Below are positions 1-7,004 of a stretch of 7,241 bases of DNA, piece after piece. The notes below the pieces were generated by a model, which had not been told where the DNA came from, made no database searches, and was given only the letters and a program-made list of their open reading frames with translations. The stretch's first letter is position 1, and each line of letters begins with the position of its first letter. Location of the stretch: NCBI GenBank assembly GCA_030066245.1, contig JASJBY010000232.1, positions 1 to 7,241 on the forward strand, read 5' to 3'. The DNA is from Gammaproteobacteria bacterium. GTDB taxonomy: Bacteria; Pseudomonadota; Gammaproteobacteria; JAABTG01. A program made the position numbers and the translations under genes.

Positions 1-1547
1 CCGTGTGCGCCGTTGACAGCGCCCCGTGCACTACCCGACTGCAGGAGATCCGGCATGGCCGGAAGGCACAGCGTGTGCAAGTCTCCGAGTTCGAAGAGCG
101 CATGCACCTGCCCCACGAGATCCTCCGGCACATTGCCGTCGTCGACACCCCCGGGACGAATTCCATCATCGACGAGCATCAGGTCATCACCGAGGAATAC
201 ATCCCTCAGGCAGATCTGGTGCTGTTCGTGTTCTTCGCCAAGAACCCCTACACCGGAAGCGCCTGGGATTTTTTGCGTTACATCAGAGGCCAGTGGGAAC
301 GCAACACCCTGTTCGTGCTGCAGCAGACGGATCTCGTGGAAGCGCCGGAGCTGACGCGGACGCTGGCGCTCGTCAAGCAGCAGCTGGTCGATTCCGGCGT
401 CGCGGAGCCCGTCGTATTTCCGGTCTCCGTGCAGACCGGCGAAGGACTCGACACGCTTCGCGAGTACGTGCGCATTGAAGTCATCCAGGGCCGGCAATTC
501 GACAAGAGCGTATCGCTCATTGGCAACCTCTCGCACTTTCTGCGCCGCTTCGAGGCGGCGCTTCGGGACCACGAATGCCTGCTGGCCCATGACGAAGCGT
601 CGCTGGGAGAGCTGAGACGGCTGGCAGTGGGCCTCGGGCCGGATGCAGACCAGGAGTATGCCGTGCTGGCCGCACGGGTGAAACAGCTGGGAGACGACGT
701 GCGGGGATGGTTGGCCAACCAGGGCGATGGTGCCGGCGAGCCGCCGGCTGACGGAGCACCGGCAGGCTCGCCGGCGGTGACACAGCGCAGCTTCCGACTG
801 GGGGCCATGCGGGCACTGCGTAATGCCGCGTCGACCGGCTGGGAGGTGCCCCTGCGTACTCTTGACCGCCTTAACCGTCTGCAGGTGGAGCTCAGCCGTT
901 GCCTGTTTCGGGCCCAGCTGCGGCGCCTGGAGCTATATCGCCGTTTGCGCAAACGCCTGGACACGCAGCTCGAGACCATCAGCGCCGATCCCCCCTGCCT
1001 CGCCGCGCCGTTGCAGGACGAACTGGCGCAGGGCCGCCGCGCGAGCCTGGCGTCGGCACACCAGGCGCTGGCATCCCTGGAGGAACCGGAGCCGACGGAC
1101 GACGACACGCCTCGAATACCGGTGCTGGCGGCCATGGGGCGCTGGCCGTCTTTCTACGGAGCCGCCCAGCTCGGCGCCGGCGTGGTTCTGCTTGCTTTCG
1201 GCTACTACGCCGACGGTCTGCTCGCCGGCGTGCTGCTGGCACCCGCCGGCTACCTCGGCGCCGGCTACGCGCTGGCGGCCCACAGCCGAACCAGGGTCGA
1301 ACGATACGCCAGGAACACTCTCGCCCGGAGTCTGGCGCATACTGACCGACAGCTCCGAGAAACACTGTTGGCGCAACCGCCGGAGCTCCAGTCGGTGACC
1401 CGCGGAGCGCTGGCGCAGCTCGAAGCCAGCGTCAATCTGCGGCGTCAGCGCACCGAGGACCTCTCCGCCTCAGTGCACGACCTGAAGAACGCGCTGAGGC
1501 GCTTTCAGTCGGAAACCGGCGCCAGCCGATCCGAGGGGCCGCGATGA
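1..1547 (+). CDS. Dynamin-like GTPase, first of a tandem pair (5' end outside window)
   Basis: Bacterial dynamin-family GTPase, expected to bind GTP and remodel or tether the inner membrane. The frame is open from the left edge, and the GTG at position 3 is not the true start: it aligns to residue 83 or 84 of the downstream paralogue, so about 82 residues including the P-loop are missing here. Counting from that GTG, the G2 threonines (CTTR) are at 10-12, G3 DTPG at 48-51, a G4-like QQTD at 107-110 and a G5-like SVQTG at 142-146. A long helical stalk follows, broken by a Pro/Gly/Ala-rich insert at about 241-260 that the paralogue lacks. A hydrophobic hairpin at about 386-426 resembles the membrane paddle of bacterial dynamins, and charged helices follow to residue 514. 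G4 lacks the usual (N/T)KxD. Stop TGA at 1545-1547. The family call is firm; the cellular role is inferred. Confidence 0.9.
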   Translation, partial: VCAVDSAPCTTRLQEIRHGRKAQRVQVSEFEERMHLPHEILRHIAVVDTPGTNSIIDEHQVITEEYIPQADLVLFVFFAKNPYTGSAWDFLRYIRGQWERNTLFVLQQTDLVEAPELTRTLALVKQQLVDSGVAEPVVFPVSVQTGEGLDTLREYVRIEVIQGRQFDKSVSLIGNLSHFLRRFEAALRDHECLLAHDEASLGELRRLAVGLGPDADQEYAVLAARVKQLGDDVRGWLANQGDGAGEPPADGAPAGSPAVTQRSFRLGAMRALRNAASTGWEVPLRTLDRLNRLQVELSRCLFRAQLRRLELYRRLRKRLDTQLETISADPPCLAAPLQDELAQGRRASLASAHQALASLEEPEPTDDDTPRIPVLAAMGRWPSFYGAAQLGAGVVLLAFGYYADGLLAGVLLAPAGYLGAGYALAAHSRTRVERYARNTLARSLAHTDRQLRETLLAQPPELQSVTRGALAQLEASVNLRRQRTEDLSASVHDLKNALRRFQSETGASRSEGPR

Positions 1548-1608
1548 TGGCCAGCTCTCCGGCAGCCGACGCCCTCCGCCCAAAAGCTGCCGAAGCCGGT
1601 GCGCGCCA

Positions 1609-1617
1609 TGCTATCTT
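1609..1617 (+). promoter_or_regulatory. Possible extended -10 element before the second dynamin gene
   Basis: TGCTATCTT matches the extended -10 pattern TGnTATAAT with 4 of 6 hexamer bases correct. It lies about 55 nt before the second dynamin start. No convincing -35 is seen 16-18 nt upstream, so this is weak; the pair could equally be transcribed from a promoter left of the window. Confidence 0.2.
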
Positions 1618-1635
1618 CGCGCCGGCCCGGCGCGA
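1617..1635. repeat. Perfect 8-bp stem-loop in the gap between the dynamin genes
   Basis: TCGCGCCG and CGGCGCGA are perfect inverted copies around a 3-nt GCC loop, giving a very stable all-GC hairpin closed by one T-A pair. It starts 70 nt after the first gene's stop and ends 34 nt before the second gene's ATG. No T-run follows, so it is unlikely to be a simple intrinsic terminator. It may stabilise or segment a two-gene mRNA, or act as a protein-binding dyad. The rest of the 122-nt gap shows no convincing gene. Confidence 0.5.
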
Positions 1636-1669
1636 CGAACCGCTCACTCACCAGCCGACCTGAATCGAC

Positions 1670-3427
1670 ATGCTGCGCATCACCAAATCGCTGTTTGACC
1701 GCAAGCTGGTCCCTCAGGCCGTCGGCGAGCAGCAGGAGCAGCTCGTGGCGCTCATGCGCAGCAGCCAGCAGCTCGCCACCCTAATCGGTGACGACGGCCT
1801 CAGCCGCGAGATCGACCAGGTCTCGGCCAGTGCCCTGAAGCCGTTCCTGTTCGTGATCGTCGGAGAGGTCAAGTCCGGCAAGAGCAGCCTTATCAACGCC
1901 TTGCTGGAAGCGCCGGTCTGCGGCGTCGACAGCGCGCCGTGTACAACCCGGGTGCAGGAGATCGGCTACGGAGAAGAGGAAAGCCGTATCGAGGTCTCCC
2001 AGTTCGAGGAGCGCATGCTGCTTCCGCATGCTATCCTGCGGCACATCGCCATCGTCGATACCCCGGGCACCAACTCCATCATCCGCGAGCATCAGCGCAT
2101 CACCGAGGACTACATCCCGCAGAGCGACCTGGTGCTTTTCGTCTTCTTCGCCAAGAATCCCTACACCGGCAGCGCCTGGGACTTTCTGCGGTATATCAGG
2201 CACGACTGGCAGCGCAACACACTGTTCGTGCTGCAGCAGGCCGACCTGCTGCCCGCCGACCAGCGCAGGCGCACCGTGGAGCACATCCGCGACCAGCTCA
2301 TCGCCGAGGGCATCGCCGACCCCGTGGTGTTCCCCGTGTCCGTGAAGACCGGAGCGGGAGTCGCAACGCTTCGCGACCACCTGCGCACCGAGGTGGTGGA
2401 GGGCCGGCAGTTCAACAAGCTTCAATCCACGACCCATAACCTGCTGCATTTCAGCGACCGGGCCGGAAAGCTGCTGGAGACCCACGAGCGGCTCAACCAG
2501 CACGACGAGATCCTGCTGGGCAAGCTCCACGGTCTCACCCTCAACCTGCAGACCGATGCCGAGGTGGAGAAGCAGGTGGCCGCGATCATGAACACCTGCC
2601 GGCATCACACCGACGAGGCCCAGCGACGCCTGCACAAACGTTTTCAGGGCCGGCACTCCTTCCTGGACACCCTGGACACGTTGAAGAACGCTCTCGCCGG
2701 CGGACACGAGATTCGCCAGTGGCTGACCGACTTCTTCGCCAAGGTGCAGGCCGAGCTGAGTCATGCCCTTTACCAGGACCAGCTACGCTACTTCTCGGAG
2801 CTGCACCGGCGTTCCCAAGAGCTCGGCGGACAGATGCTGGAAGTCCTCGAAAGCCCGCCCAACGGCGCCAAGTCCGCCACCGACGCGCTGTCGCGCCGGC
2901 GGGAGCAGACCCTTGAGCAGGTCCGCGAGCGCCTCGCGTCTCTGGACGAGTTCCGGCTCGAGGAGACGGCCCCTCCTCAGGCAGCCCTGGGGCGCTTGAA
3001 CCGGCTGCTGCTGGCCTACCGTCTGGCACAGACCGGAACCGCCGTGGGACTGCTGGTACTCGGTGTCTACTTTGGCGACCTGGTGGGCGGCATCCTCATG
3101 GGCGCCGCAGGTTACGTTGGCATCGGCTACGTGCTGTTCGCGCGCGGCCGCGACCGGCTCGAGGCCCGTTGCGTGCTGGCTCTGGACAGGAACCTGGCCG
3201 ACCTGGAGCGGCGCCTGCGCACGGACATCGGCGATCACCTCACTGCGCTCACGTCGGTGGGCGATAACGCCCTGACCCTCTTCGAGGGCGACCTGCGCGA
3301 ACGCCGCAAACAGACCCAGGAGCTGACGCGCACGGTGGGGGAGATACGCGACGGCGTGGAGCGGTTTCGGGCCCAGGCCCTGCCCCGCCAGACCGACGCC
3401 AGCCTGCAGCCGAGCTCGGAGACCTGA
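1670..3427 (+). CDS. Dynamin-like GTPase, second of a tandem pair (complete)
   Basis: Complete 585-residue bacterial dynamin-family GTPase, likely acting at the cytoplasmic membrane in fission, fusion, tethering or repair. Residues 1-57 are helical. The G domain shows P-loop GEVKSGKSS at 65-73, G2 CTTR at 91-94, G3 DTPG at 130-133, a non-canonical G4-like QQAD at 189-192 and G5-like SVKTG at 224-228. Residues about 250-450 form a charged helical stalk. Two short hydrophobic stretches at about 453-490, separated by FGD, look like the membrane-inserting paddle of bacterial dynamins, followed by stalk helices to about 570. The ATG at 1670 is chosen because it gives the usual N-terminal helix; no strong Shine-Dalgarno is visible (upstream CCTGAATCGAC), so translation may depend on the upstream gene. 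It is close to the first gene throughout the G domain and much less so in the stalk, which suggests duplication followed by divergence into two partners. Confidence 0.93.
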   Translation: MLRITKSLFDRKLVPQAVGEQQEQLVALMRSSQQLATLIGDDGLSREIDQVSASALKPFLFVIVGEVKSGKSSLINALLEAPVCGVDSAPCTTRVQEIGYGEEESRIEVSQFEERMLLPHAILRHIAIVDTPGTNSIIREHQRITEDYIPQSDLVLFVFFAKNPYTGSAWDFLRYIRHDWQRNTLFVLQQADLLPADQRRRTVEHIRDQLIAEGIADPVVFPVSVKTGAGVATLRDHLRTEVVEGRQFNKLQSTTHNLLHFSDRAGKLLETHERLNQHDEILLGKLHGLTLNLQTDAEVEKQVAAIMNTCRHHTDEAQRRLHKRFQGRHSFLDTLDTLKNALAGGHEIRQWLTDFFAKVQAELSHALYQDQLRYFSELHRRSQELGGQMLEVLESPPNGAKSATDALSRRREQTLEQVRERLASLDEFRLEETAPPQAALGRLNRLLLAYRLAQTGTAVGLLVLGVYFGDLVGGILMGAAGYVGIGYVLFARGRDRLEARCVLALDRNLADLERRLRTDIGDHLTALTSVGDNALTLFEGDLRERRKQTQELTRTVGEIRDGVERFRAQALPRQTDASLQPSSET

Positions 3428-3434
3428 GTACACA

Positions 3435-3495
3435 CCGCGCCGTCCCGCAGCGATGGCGCGGCCCGGCTCCCGGGGCCTGTGAACGGACACAGGCC
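3435..3495. terminator. Two GC-rich hairpins between convergent genes
   Basis: The first hairpin pairs CCGCGCC (3435-3441) with GGCGCGG (3455-3461) across a 13-nt loop. The second pairs GGCCTGTG (3474-3481) with CACAGGCC (3488-3495) across a 6-nt loop. They sit in the 95-nt gap between the plus-strand dynamin gene and the minus-strand BLUF region, where a bidirectional terminator is expected. Neither side has a T-tract, so termination efficiency is uncertain. Confidence 0.4.
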
Positions 3496-3522
3496 GGCGG
3501 CGTTCATGTCATTGGCTAACCG

Positions 3523-3936
3523 TCAGCGCGTGGCGCGAAACAACAGCAGGAAGCGCTTGGCGTGAGAGAGCTTCGCAAGAAACCGCCGGGGCTCCTCGTC
3601 GCTGATCATAAAATCGGAGAAGCCGGGCAGTTTCGCCGCATCCACCCTGTCCAGGTCCACGAAAGCCATGGACCAGTCGTCGAACTCGCGGTCGTCGATG
3701 GGGCCCTCGAACAGCAGGTCAAGCTGATGATGGCGCGGGTCCCGACGGATACGCTCATAGACCTCGGCGACGGTGTCTCTGCTCCCCTCCAGCACCTGCA
3801 TGAATGAGCCCTGCTTGTAGAGCAGCAGGCCGGTGATTTCGCGTTTCGTGTTCTCCCTGCGCGCCGATTCCAGAATGGCCGCCAGGTCTCGACCGGTCAG
3901 GGCGCGAGTCTCGCTCCTGACATCGCAGAGGTGGAG
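3523..3936 (-). pseudogene. BLUF blue-light sensor domain, no start codon and missing flavin tyrosine
   Basis: The translation aligns without gaps to the first ~50 residues of the FAD-binding BLUF photoreceptor domain (compare PixD/Slr1694 and AppA). Counting from the Leu codon at 3936: Asp5 stands at the conserved photoactive Tyr (Tyr8 of PixD), while Asn29, ITG at 34-36, Gln47 in FMQVLEG, Trp88 and Met90 match PixD Asn32, ITG, Gln50, Trp91 and Met93. The C-terminal half is full length and ends in LLLFRATR. The frame is open back to 3996, but there is no ATG, GTG or TTG until the Met codon at 3801, which would remove the first beta strand and helix. So this is a pseudogene with a damaged 5' end, a non-canonical start, or a domain once joined to the cyclase upstream, whose TGA lies in the same frame. 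A gene caller may report only 3523-3801. BLUF domains commonly partner c-di-GMP enzymes, which fits the neighbour. Confidence 0.65.
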
Positions 3937-3996
3937 CCCGTCGCCTTCTACTCCGTCATTGTCTTTTTCGACCAGAGCTCTGAGGCCGGCATGCCT

Positions 3997-5076
3997 TCAT
4001 CCAACCGAATCAGGCAGCGCCCATCCCGAGACGACATTCTTGCCGGTGGTTTTCGCGCTTCGTAACGCGGAAGCGGACAGCGCCAGGGCGTCGGTCACCC
4101 TTTCAGCGTCGCCCGAGAGAGGTCCCACCGCAACACTTACGGACGGCCTGATCTCTGCAGTTTCACTGGCGACTTGCAAGCCGTGCACGGCGCAGCGTAG
4201 CTGCTCTCCCACTATCTCGGCCTCAGCCAAGGCGCATGAAGGCAGCAACACGATGAACTCATCGCCACCCACGCGACCGCAGATGTCGTTGGGTCTGACC
4301 GAATTCGAGATAACCTGGGCAATTGCCGTCAGCACCTCGTCACCGGTTGAATGTCCGTACAAATCGTTGATGCTCTTGAAATCGTCCACGTCGATGACTA
4401 TGCCCATCAGGGCCGAGCCGTCGCAGCTGCTCCGCATGGCCAGCCTGCCCAGCTTGTCCTCCACGCCACGACGGTTGTACAAATGGGTCAGCGGGTCTTC
4501 CAAGGACTGCTTTTCCAGAAGCTCCTTGGCCTTGATCAGGTCCTCCTCCGTCTGGCGGCGCGAAAGCTCGCTGCCGACCCACGAAGCCATTAGTTGCAGG
4601 GCTTCCACGTCGACCTCGGAGAAGGCTCGCGGTCTTGGCTTCGGGCTTGAAAAGTTCAGGGTTCCGTAGACTTTCCCTCTTACGTAGACCGGCACCCCTA
4701 TGTAGGCTTCCAATCCGAAGTTCGTATACGCAGGGTGCGTAGAGAGATCGGTCTCGGCGACGTGCTCGAACCCGACTGGGCCGTTCGCCCCGAGGGTCAC
4801 GGAGCAGTAGGTGTCGCCGAGGGGGAAGGAATCTCCGTCGTTGAGGCTTATATCCGTTGGTGAAACCTGCTTGAAAATCGTATACGTCTCGTTGTGGACG
4901 GTGGATAGGATCCCGATGTCAAGATCGAACCTCTCGAGGCCGAGGGTCAGAATGCGCTGGATCTGCCGCTCAAGCCCCTTCTCATATTCGCTGGCGATCT
5001 GATAGAGCGTCCGTATGACCAATTCGCTCTGGCTGCCTCCAGGCATTCCCTGCATCATTGCTGTCTGATTGTCCAT
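3997..5076 (-). CDS. GAF-GGDEF diguanylate cyclase
   Basis: Predicted soluble 359-residue diguanylate cyclase making c-di-GMP from two GTP. An N-terminal GAF-type sensor domain spans about 35-172 (pattern including EAYIGVPVYVRGKVYGTLNF), a short helical linker about 172-192, and the GGDEF domain about 192-352. The GGDEF domain opens with DPLTHLYNRRG, and its active-site loop is an intact GGDEF at 270-274. An RxxD product-inhibition site (R261, D264) lies five residues before it, so catalysis and feedback inhibition are both expected. No membrane segment or signal peptide is seen. The GAF ligand cannot be read from sequence. The ATG at 5076 has GGAG only 2 nt upstream, which is too close; the ATGs at codons 7, 8 or 11 are alternatives. 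The stop TGA overlaps an ATG (ATGA at 4000-3997), but that ATG frame closes after 14 codons. The BLUF remnant follows in the cyclase's own frame. Confidence 0.93.
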   Translation of the reverse strand: MDNQTAMMQGMPGGSQSELVIRTLYQIASEYEKGLERQIQRILTLGLERFDLDIGILSTVHNETYTIFKQVSPTDISLNDGDSFPLGDTYCSVTLGANGPVGFEHVAETDLSTHPAYTNFGLEAYIGVPVYVRGKVYGTLNFSSPKPRPRAFSEVDVEALQLMASWVGSELSRRQTEEDLIKAKELLEKQSLEDPLTHLYNRRGVEDKLGRLAMRSSCDGSALMGIVIDVDDFKSINDLYGHSTGDEVLTAIAQVISNSVRPNDICGRVGGDEFIVLLPSCALAEAEIVGEQLRCAVHGLQVASETAEIRPSVSVAVGPLSGDAERVTDALALSASALRSAKTTGKNVVSGWALPDSVG

Positions 5077-5130
5077 GACTCCACTCAGATTCCATGGAGA
5101 TTCGAAATGCTACGCCGCACCTTCGGCCGG

Positions 5131-5172
5131 AAAAACCCTACTTGAGCAGGGCTTCGGGCATGGCCTTGCCCG
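5131..5172 (-). terminator. Intrinsic terminator after the membrane-protein gene
   Basis: Read on the minus strand, a first hairpin CGGGCA/TGCCCG with a 6-nt loop is followed two bases later by a second, CCCTGC-TCAA-GTAGGG (one G.U pair), and then directly by TTTTT. Flanking AAG/TTT pairing can extend the second stem to 9 bp. This is a standard Rho-independent layout. It lies 109 nt after the stop at 5281 and 55 nt before the cyclase start, so it separates the two genes into distinct transcription units. The remaining 5173-5280 holds nothing I can identify. Confidence 0.65.
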
Positions 5173-5280
5173 GGCCCGTCAAACGCGGCTGACCCGAACA
5201 AGCCTGATTTCCATCCGTTTCTGCGCGAACGCTGAGAGCGGCAGCATACAACTGAAGTCGCCGTCGAAGGAATTCTCAGA

Positions 5281-6864
5281 TCAACCGTGCGGCAGGCGCG
5301 GCTGGCGCAATGTCTCCGGCACTTCCTGTCCAAAGACAGCTTCGTGCATCACCGCGCTTTGCTCGATGTTTTCTGCGAAAGCATCATAAGCAGTCTGTGC
5401 CAATTCGCGAGCCGCATTCAATTCCGTTGGCGGCGACACCGCTTTCTCTCCGGCCTTTGTCATAACCGCCGTGACAAAAGTGTTCTCCGAACGCCGGGTT
5501 TCCTTCAGCTTCTTGTCGTAATCCGACACCACAACCGGAACGGCCTTACCAGTGATATAGATCGCCTGACTCAGACCCAGGACCCCAAGAAGGGAATCCG
5601 GGATCTCGAAAGTGGCCAGCCCAACGCTCCCGTGAGCGACAATTGCGAAGCCGACGACCAAACTGAAAATGAGCATCTGAAACTTGGTAACATCGAACTG
5701 GCCTTCCGATGTGAGCAGCTGCCCCCACGACGGCCCTCTCTCACTGCGCATGGGCCAATGTCTGCGCCGCAACCACGCCCAGTTCTCCATCGCCAACCGC
5801 TGCCGGCGTTGTCCGGTGAGCTTGGCTCCAGCGGTGCCGACCGCGCTGATGCCCAACAGCAGCAGGACATCCGTGGAAAGGTCGGAAAGCGTCCCGAGGC
5901 GTGCCATGACGAAAACCAGAATGCTGCTCACAAGCACGGAGAACCCGAACACTTGCAGAACCGATGTACTTGCCGCACCGTCGCGGCTGCCCGTGATGAC
6001 GATGGGGTCGAAGCTGCGCAGCAGTGAAGGACGCCAAGGCTCGGCCTCGGGCTGGCGGTTTTGCTTGGGCGCCCTGGCCTGCTGCTCGTCCCATTTTTCG
6101 GCCTGCCGGCGGCGCAGCCCGTAAAGGGCGAGTACCGTGCCGCCATAGATCAGCAACGAGAACAGGATTGTTATTGTCCAGGCAAGTCGTTGGGTGCTGA
6201 ACCACTCGACCTTGAAGGTTCCGGCCGTGATCACCAGCGGACCGCCGCTCTTGCCGTTTTCCCGCTTGAACAGACCGACGGCCATATAAGCATCGCACCA
6301 TCGCCAGCTCTCGACCACTCGGGGGATCTCCAGGCGGACAAGGGTACTCTCTGCGCCGCTCTGTGGGTCGCGCTGGCTGACTACCGAGATCACCGGTAAT
6401 CTCTGAGCCTCAGCCTGCGAGCCACCGGGCAGGGTCACGTCTGTGATCGGATTGGACGCCGTGTCATCGGCGCCGACACAGTAGCCGCTAGGCAGGCTCT
6501 TCCTATGAACCGAATTAGGCCGCGGTGCATCCCCGGCGCCGAAAGTGTCTGTCTCCGTAGGTCTCCAAACGACGGCCGCAAAGACTTCGTCGACCTTCAC
6601 TTTCCTGGGAAACACAATCGTCGCATGTGCGCCGGCCGGCTGAACAAAGGTTCTTGCGTGGCCGGGGGACAACGTCCTTACCTTGCGGACCTCGTCGATC
6701 AGGAACTCAATTGCGGAGCCGCGGCAATCCAGTTCCTCCCAGAGCTCATCCAGAGGGACCTGCTTCGGGTCGCAGTCGGACTGAGCTTCGCCCGCCATCA
6801 GGTCCGCCGAGACAAACACGAGCAGCAGGACAAGAAAACCCTGTAGCCACATTCCCATGCGCAT
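5281..6864 (-). CDS. Uncharacterised multi-pass membrane protein with periplasmic N-domain
   Basis: I do not recognise this family. The ATG at 6864 is preferred over the in-frame TTG at 6870 because AGGGAG lies 7 nt before it; this gives 527 residues. Positions below count from the TTG, so subtract 2. A hydrophobic signal sequence or anchor spans 8-26. A roughly 200-residue, probably periplasmic region follows with four cysteines (33, 49, 131, 192) that could form disulfides. Predicted membrane segments lie at about 229-251, 303-325, 333-352, 398-418 and 424-447. A charged, Gln/Pro-rich loop (252-300) and a basic Trp-rich stretch (353-385, WAWLRRRHW) are probably cytoplasmic, and the polar C-terminal 80 residues look soluble. 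The stretch TKFQMLIFS then IPDSLLGVLGLSQAIYITGK looks like a conserved pair of helices rather than random hydrophobic sequence. No catalytic motif is evident; a sensory, scaffold or envelope role is only a guess. Confidence 0.85.
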   Translation of the reverse strand: MRMGMWLQGFLVLLLVFVSADLMAGEAQSDCDPKQVPLDELWEELDCRGSAIEFLIDEVRKVRTLSPGHARTFVQPAGAHATIVFPRKVKVDEVFAAVVWRPTETDTFGAGDAPRPNSVHRKSLPSGYCVGADDTASNPITDVTLPGGSQAEAQRLPVISVVSQRDPQSGAESTLVRLEIPRVVESWRWCDAYMAVGLFKRENGKSGGPLVITAGTFKVEWFSTQRLAWTITILFSLLIYGGTVLALYGLRRRQAEKWDEQQARAPKQNRQPEAEPWRPSLLRSFDPIVITGSRDGAASTSVLQVFGFSVLVSSILVFVMARLGTLSDLSTDVLLLLGISAVGTAGAKLTGQRRQRLAMENWAWLRRRHWPMRSERGPSWGQLLTSEGQFDVTKFQMLIFSLVVGFAIVAHGSVGLATFEIPDSLLGVLGLSQAIYITGKAVPVVVSDYDKKLKETRRSENTFVTAVMTKAGEKAVSPPTELNAARELAQTAYDAFAENIEQSAVMHEAVFGQEVPETLRQPRLPHG

Positions 6865-6871
6865 CGTCAAG

Positions 6872-6877
6872 CTCCCT
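6872..6877 (-). promoter_or_regulatory. Shine-Dalgarno that decides the membrane-protein start
   Basis: AGGGAG on the minus strand lies 7 nt before the ATG at 6864 but only 1 nt before the in-frame TTG at 6870. It therefore favours the ATG and the 527-residue form. Confidence 0.7.
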
Positions 6878-6913
6878 GTCTCGACCCCCGTTCTGGCTCG
6901 GGGCCGAAGCCAC

Positions 6914-6948
6914 GTTGCATAGTCATTCCCTGTGCGAATCTATGCAAC
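6914..6948. promoter_or_regulatory. Perfect 9-bp inverted repeat upstream of the membrane-protein gene
   Basis: GTTGCATAG at 6914-6922 and CTATGCAAC at 6940-6948 are exact inverted copies separated by 17 nt. On the minus strand the distal arm contains TTGCAT, a possible -35, and 17 nt later GACTAT, a poor -10, falls on the proximal arm. The dyad lies 50-84 nt before the ATG at 6864. An operator overlapping the promoter is the likeliest reading; an mRNA hairpin with a large loop is the alternative. The rest of the 176-nt gap shows no gene. Confidence 0.45.
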
Positions 6949-7004
6949 CGGACGCCAAGAATGATGCACCCCGGGAGGCGCCACTGCAAGCTTCCAAGGA
7001 ATTT

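Noticed and set aside
278..1135. Long minus-strand ORF opposite the first dynamin gene
   Set aside because: Ser/Arg-rich translation with no motif, lying antisense to a well-supported GTPase frame: a GC-driven shadow.
1544..1663. A 39-codon ORF starting ATGATG, overlapping the first dynamin stop and ending 6 nt before the second dynamin start
   Set aside because: Composition is low-complexity Ala/Pro/Arg, no Shine-Dalgarno is evident and it reads through the strong hairpin; it is probably chance in GC-rich DNA, though translational coupling is not excluded.
1781..2764. 327-codon minus-strand ORF opposite the second dynamin gene
   Set aside because: Its Leu/Val/Gly-rich translation mirrors the codons of the GTPase on the other strand; no recognisable domain.
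3990..4000. ATGA overlap at the cyclase stop as the BLUF start
   Set aside because: The ATG at 4000 closes after 14 codons and the ATG at 3992 also closes after 14 codons; neither reaches the BLUF frame without a frameshift.
3833..4669. 278-codon plus-strand ORF opposite the diguanylate cyclase
   Set aside because: Ser/Thr-rich antisense shadow of an intact GGDEF gene.
5085..5333. 82-codon minus-strand ORF spanning the gap between the membrane-protein and cyclase genes
   Set aside because: It overlaps the membrane-protein C-terminus out of frame and reads through the terminator hairpins; Arg/Ser-rich with no motif.
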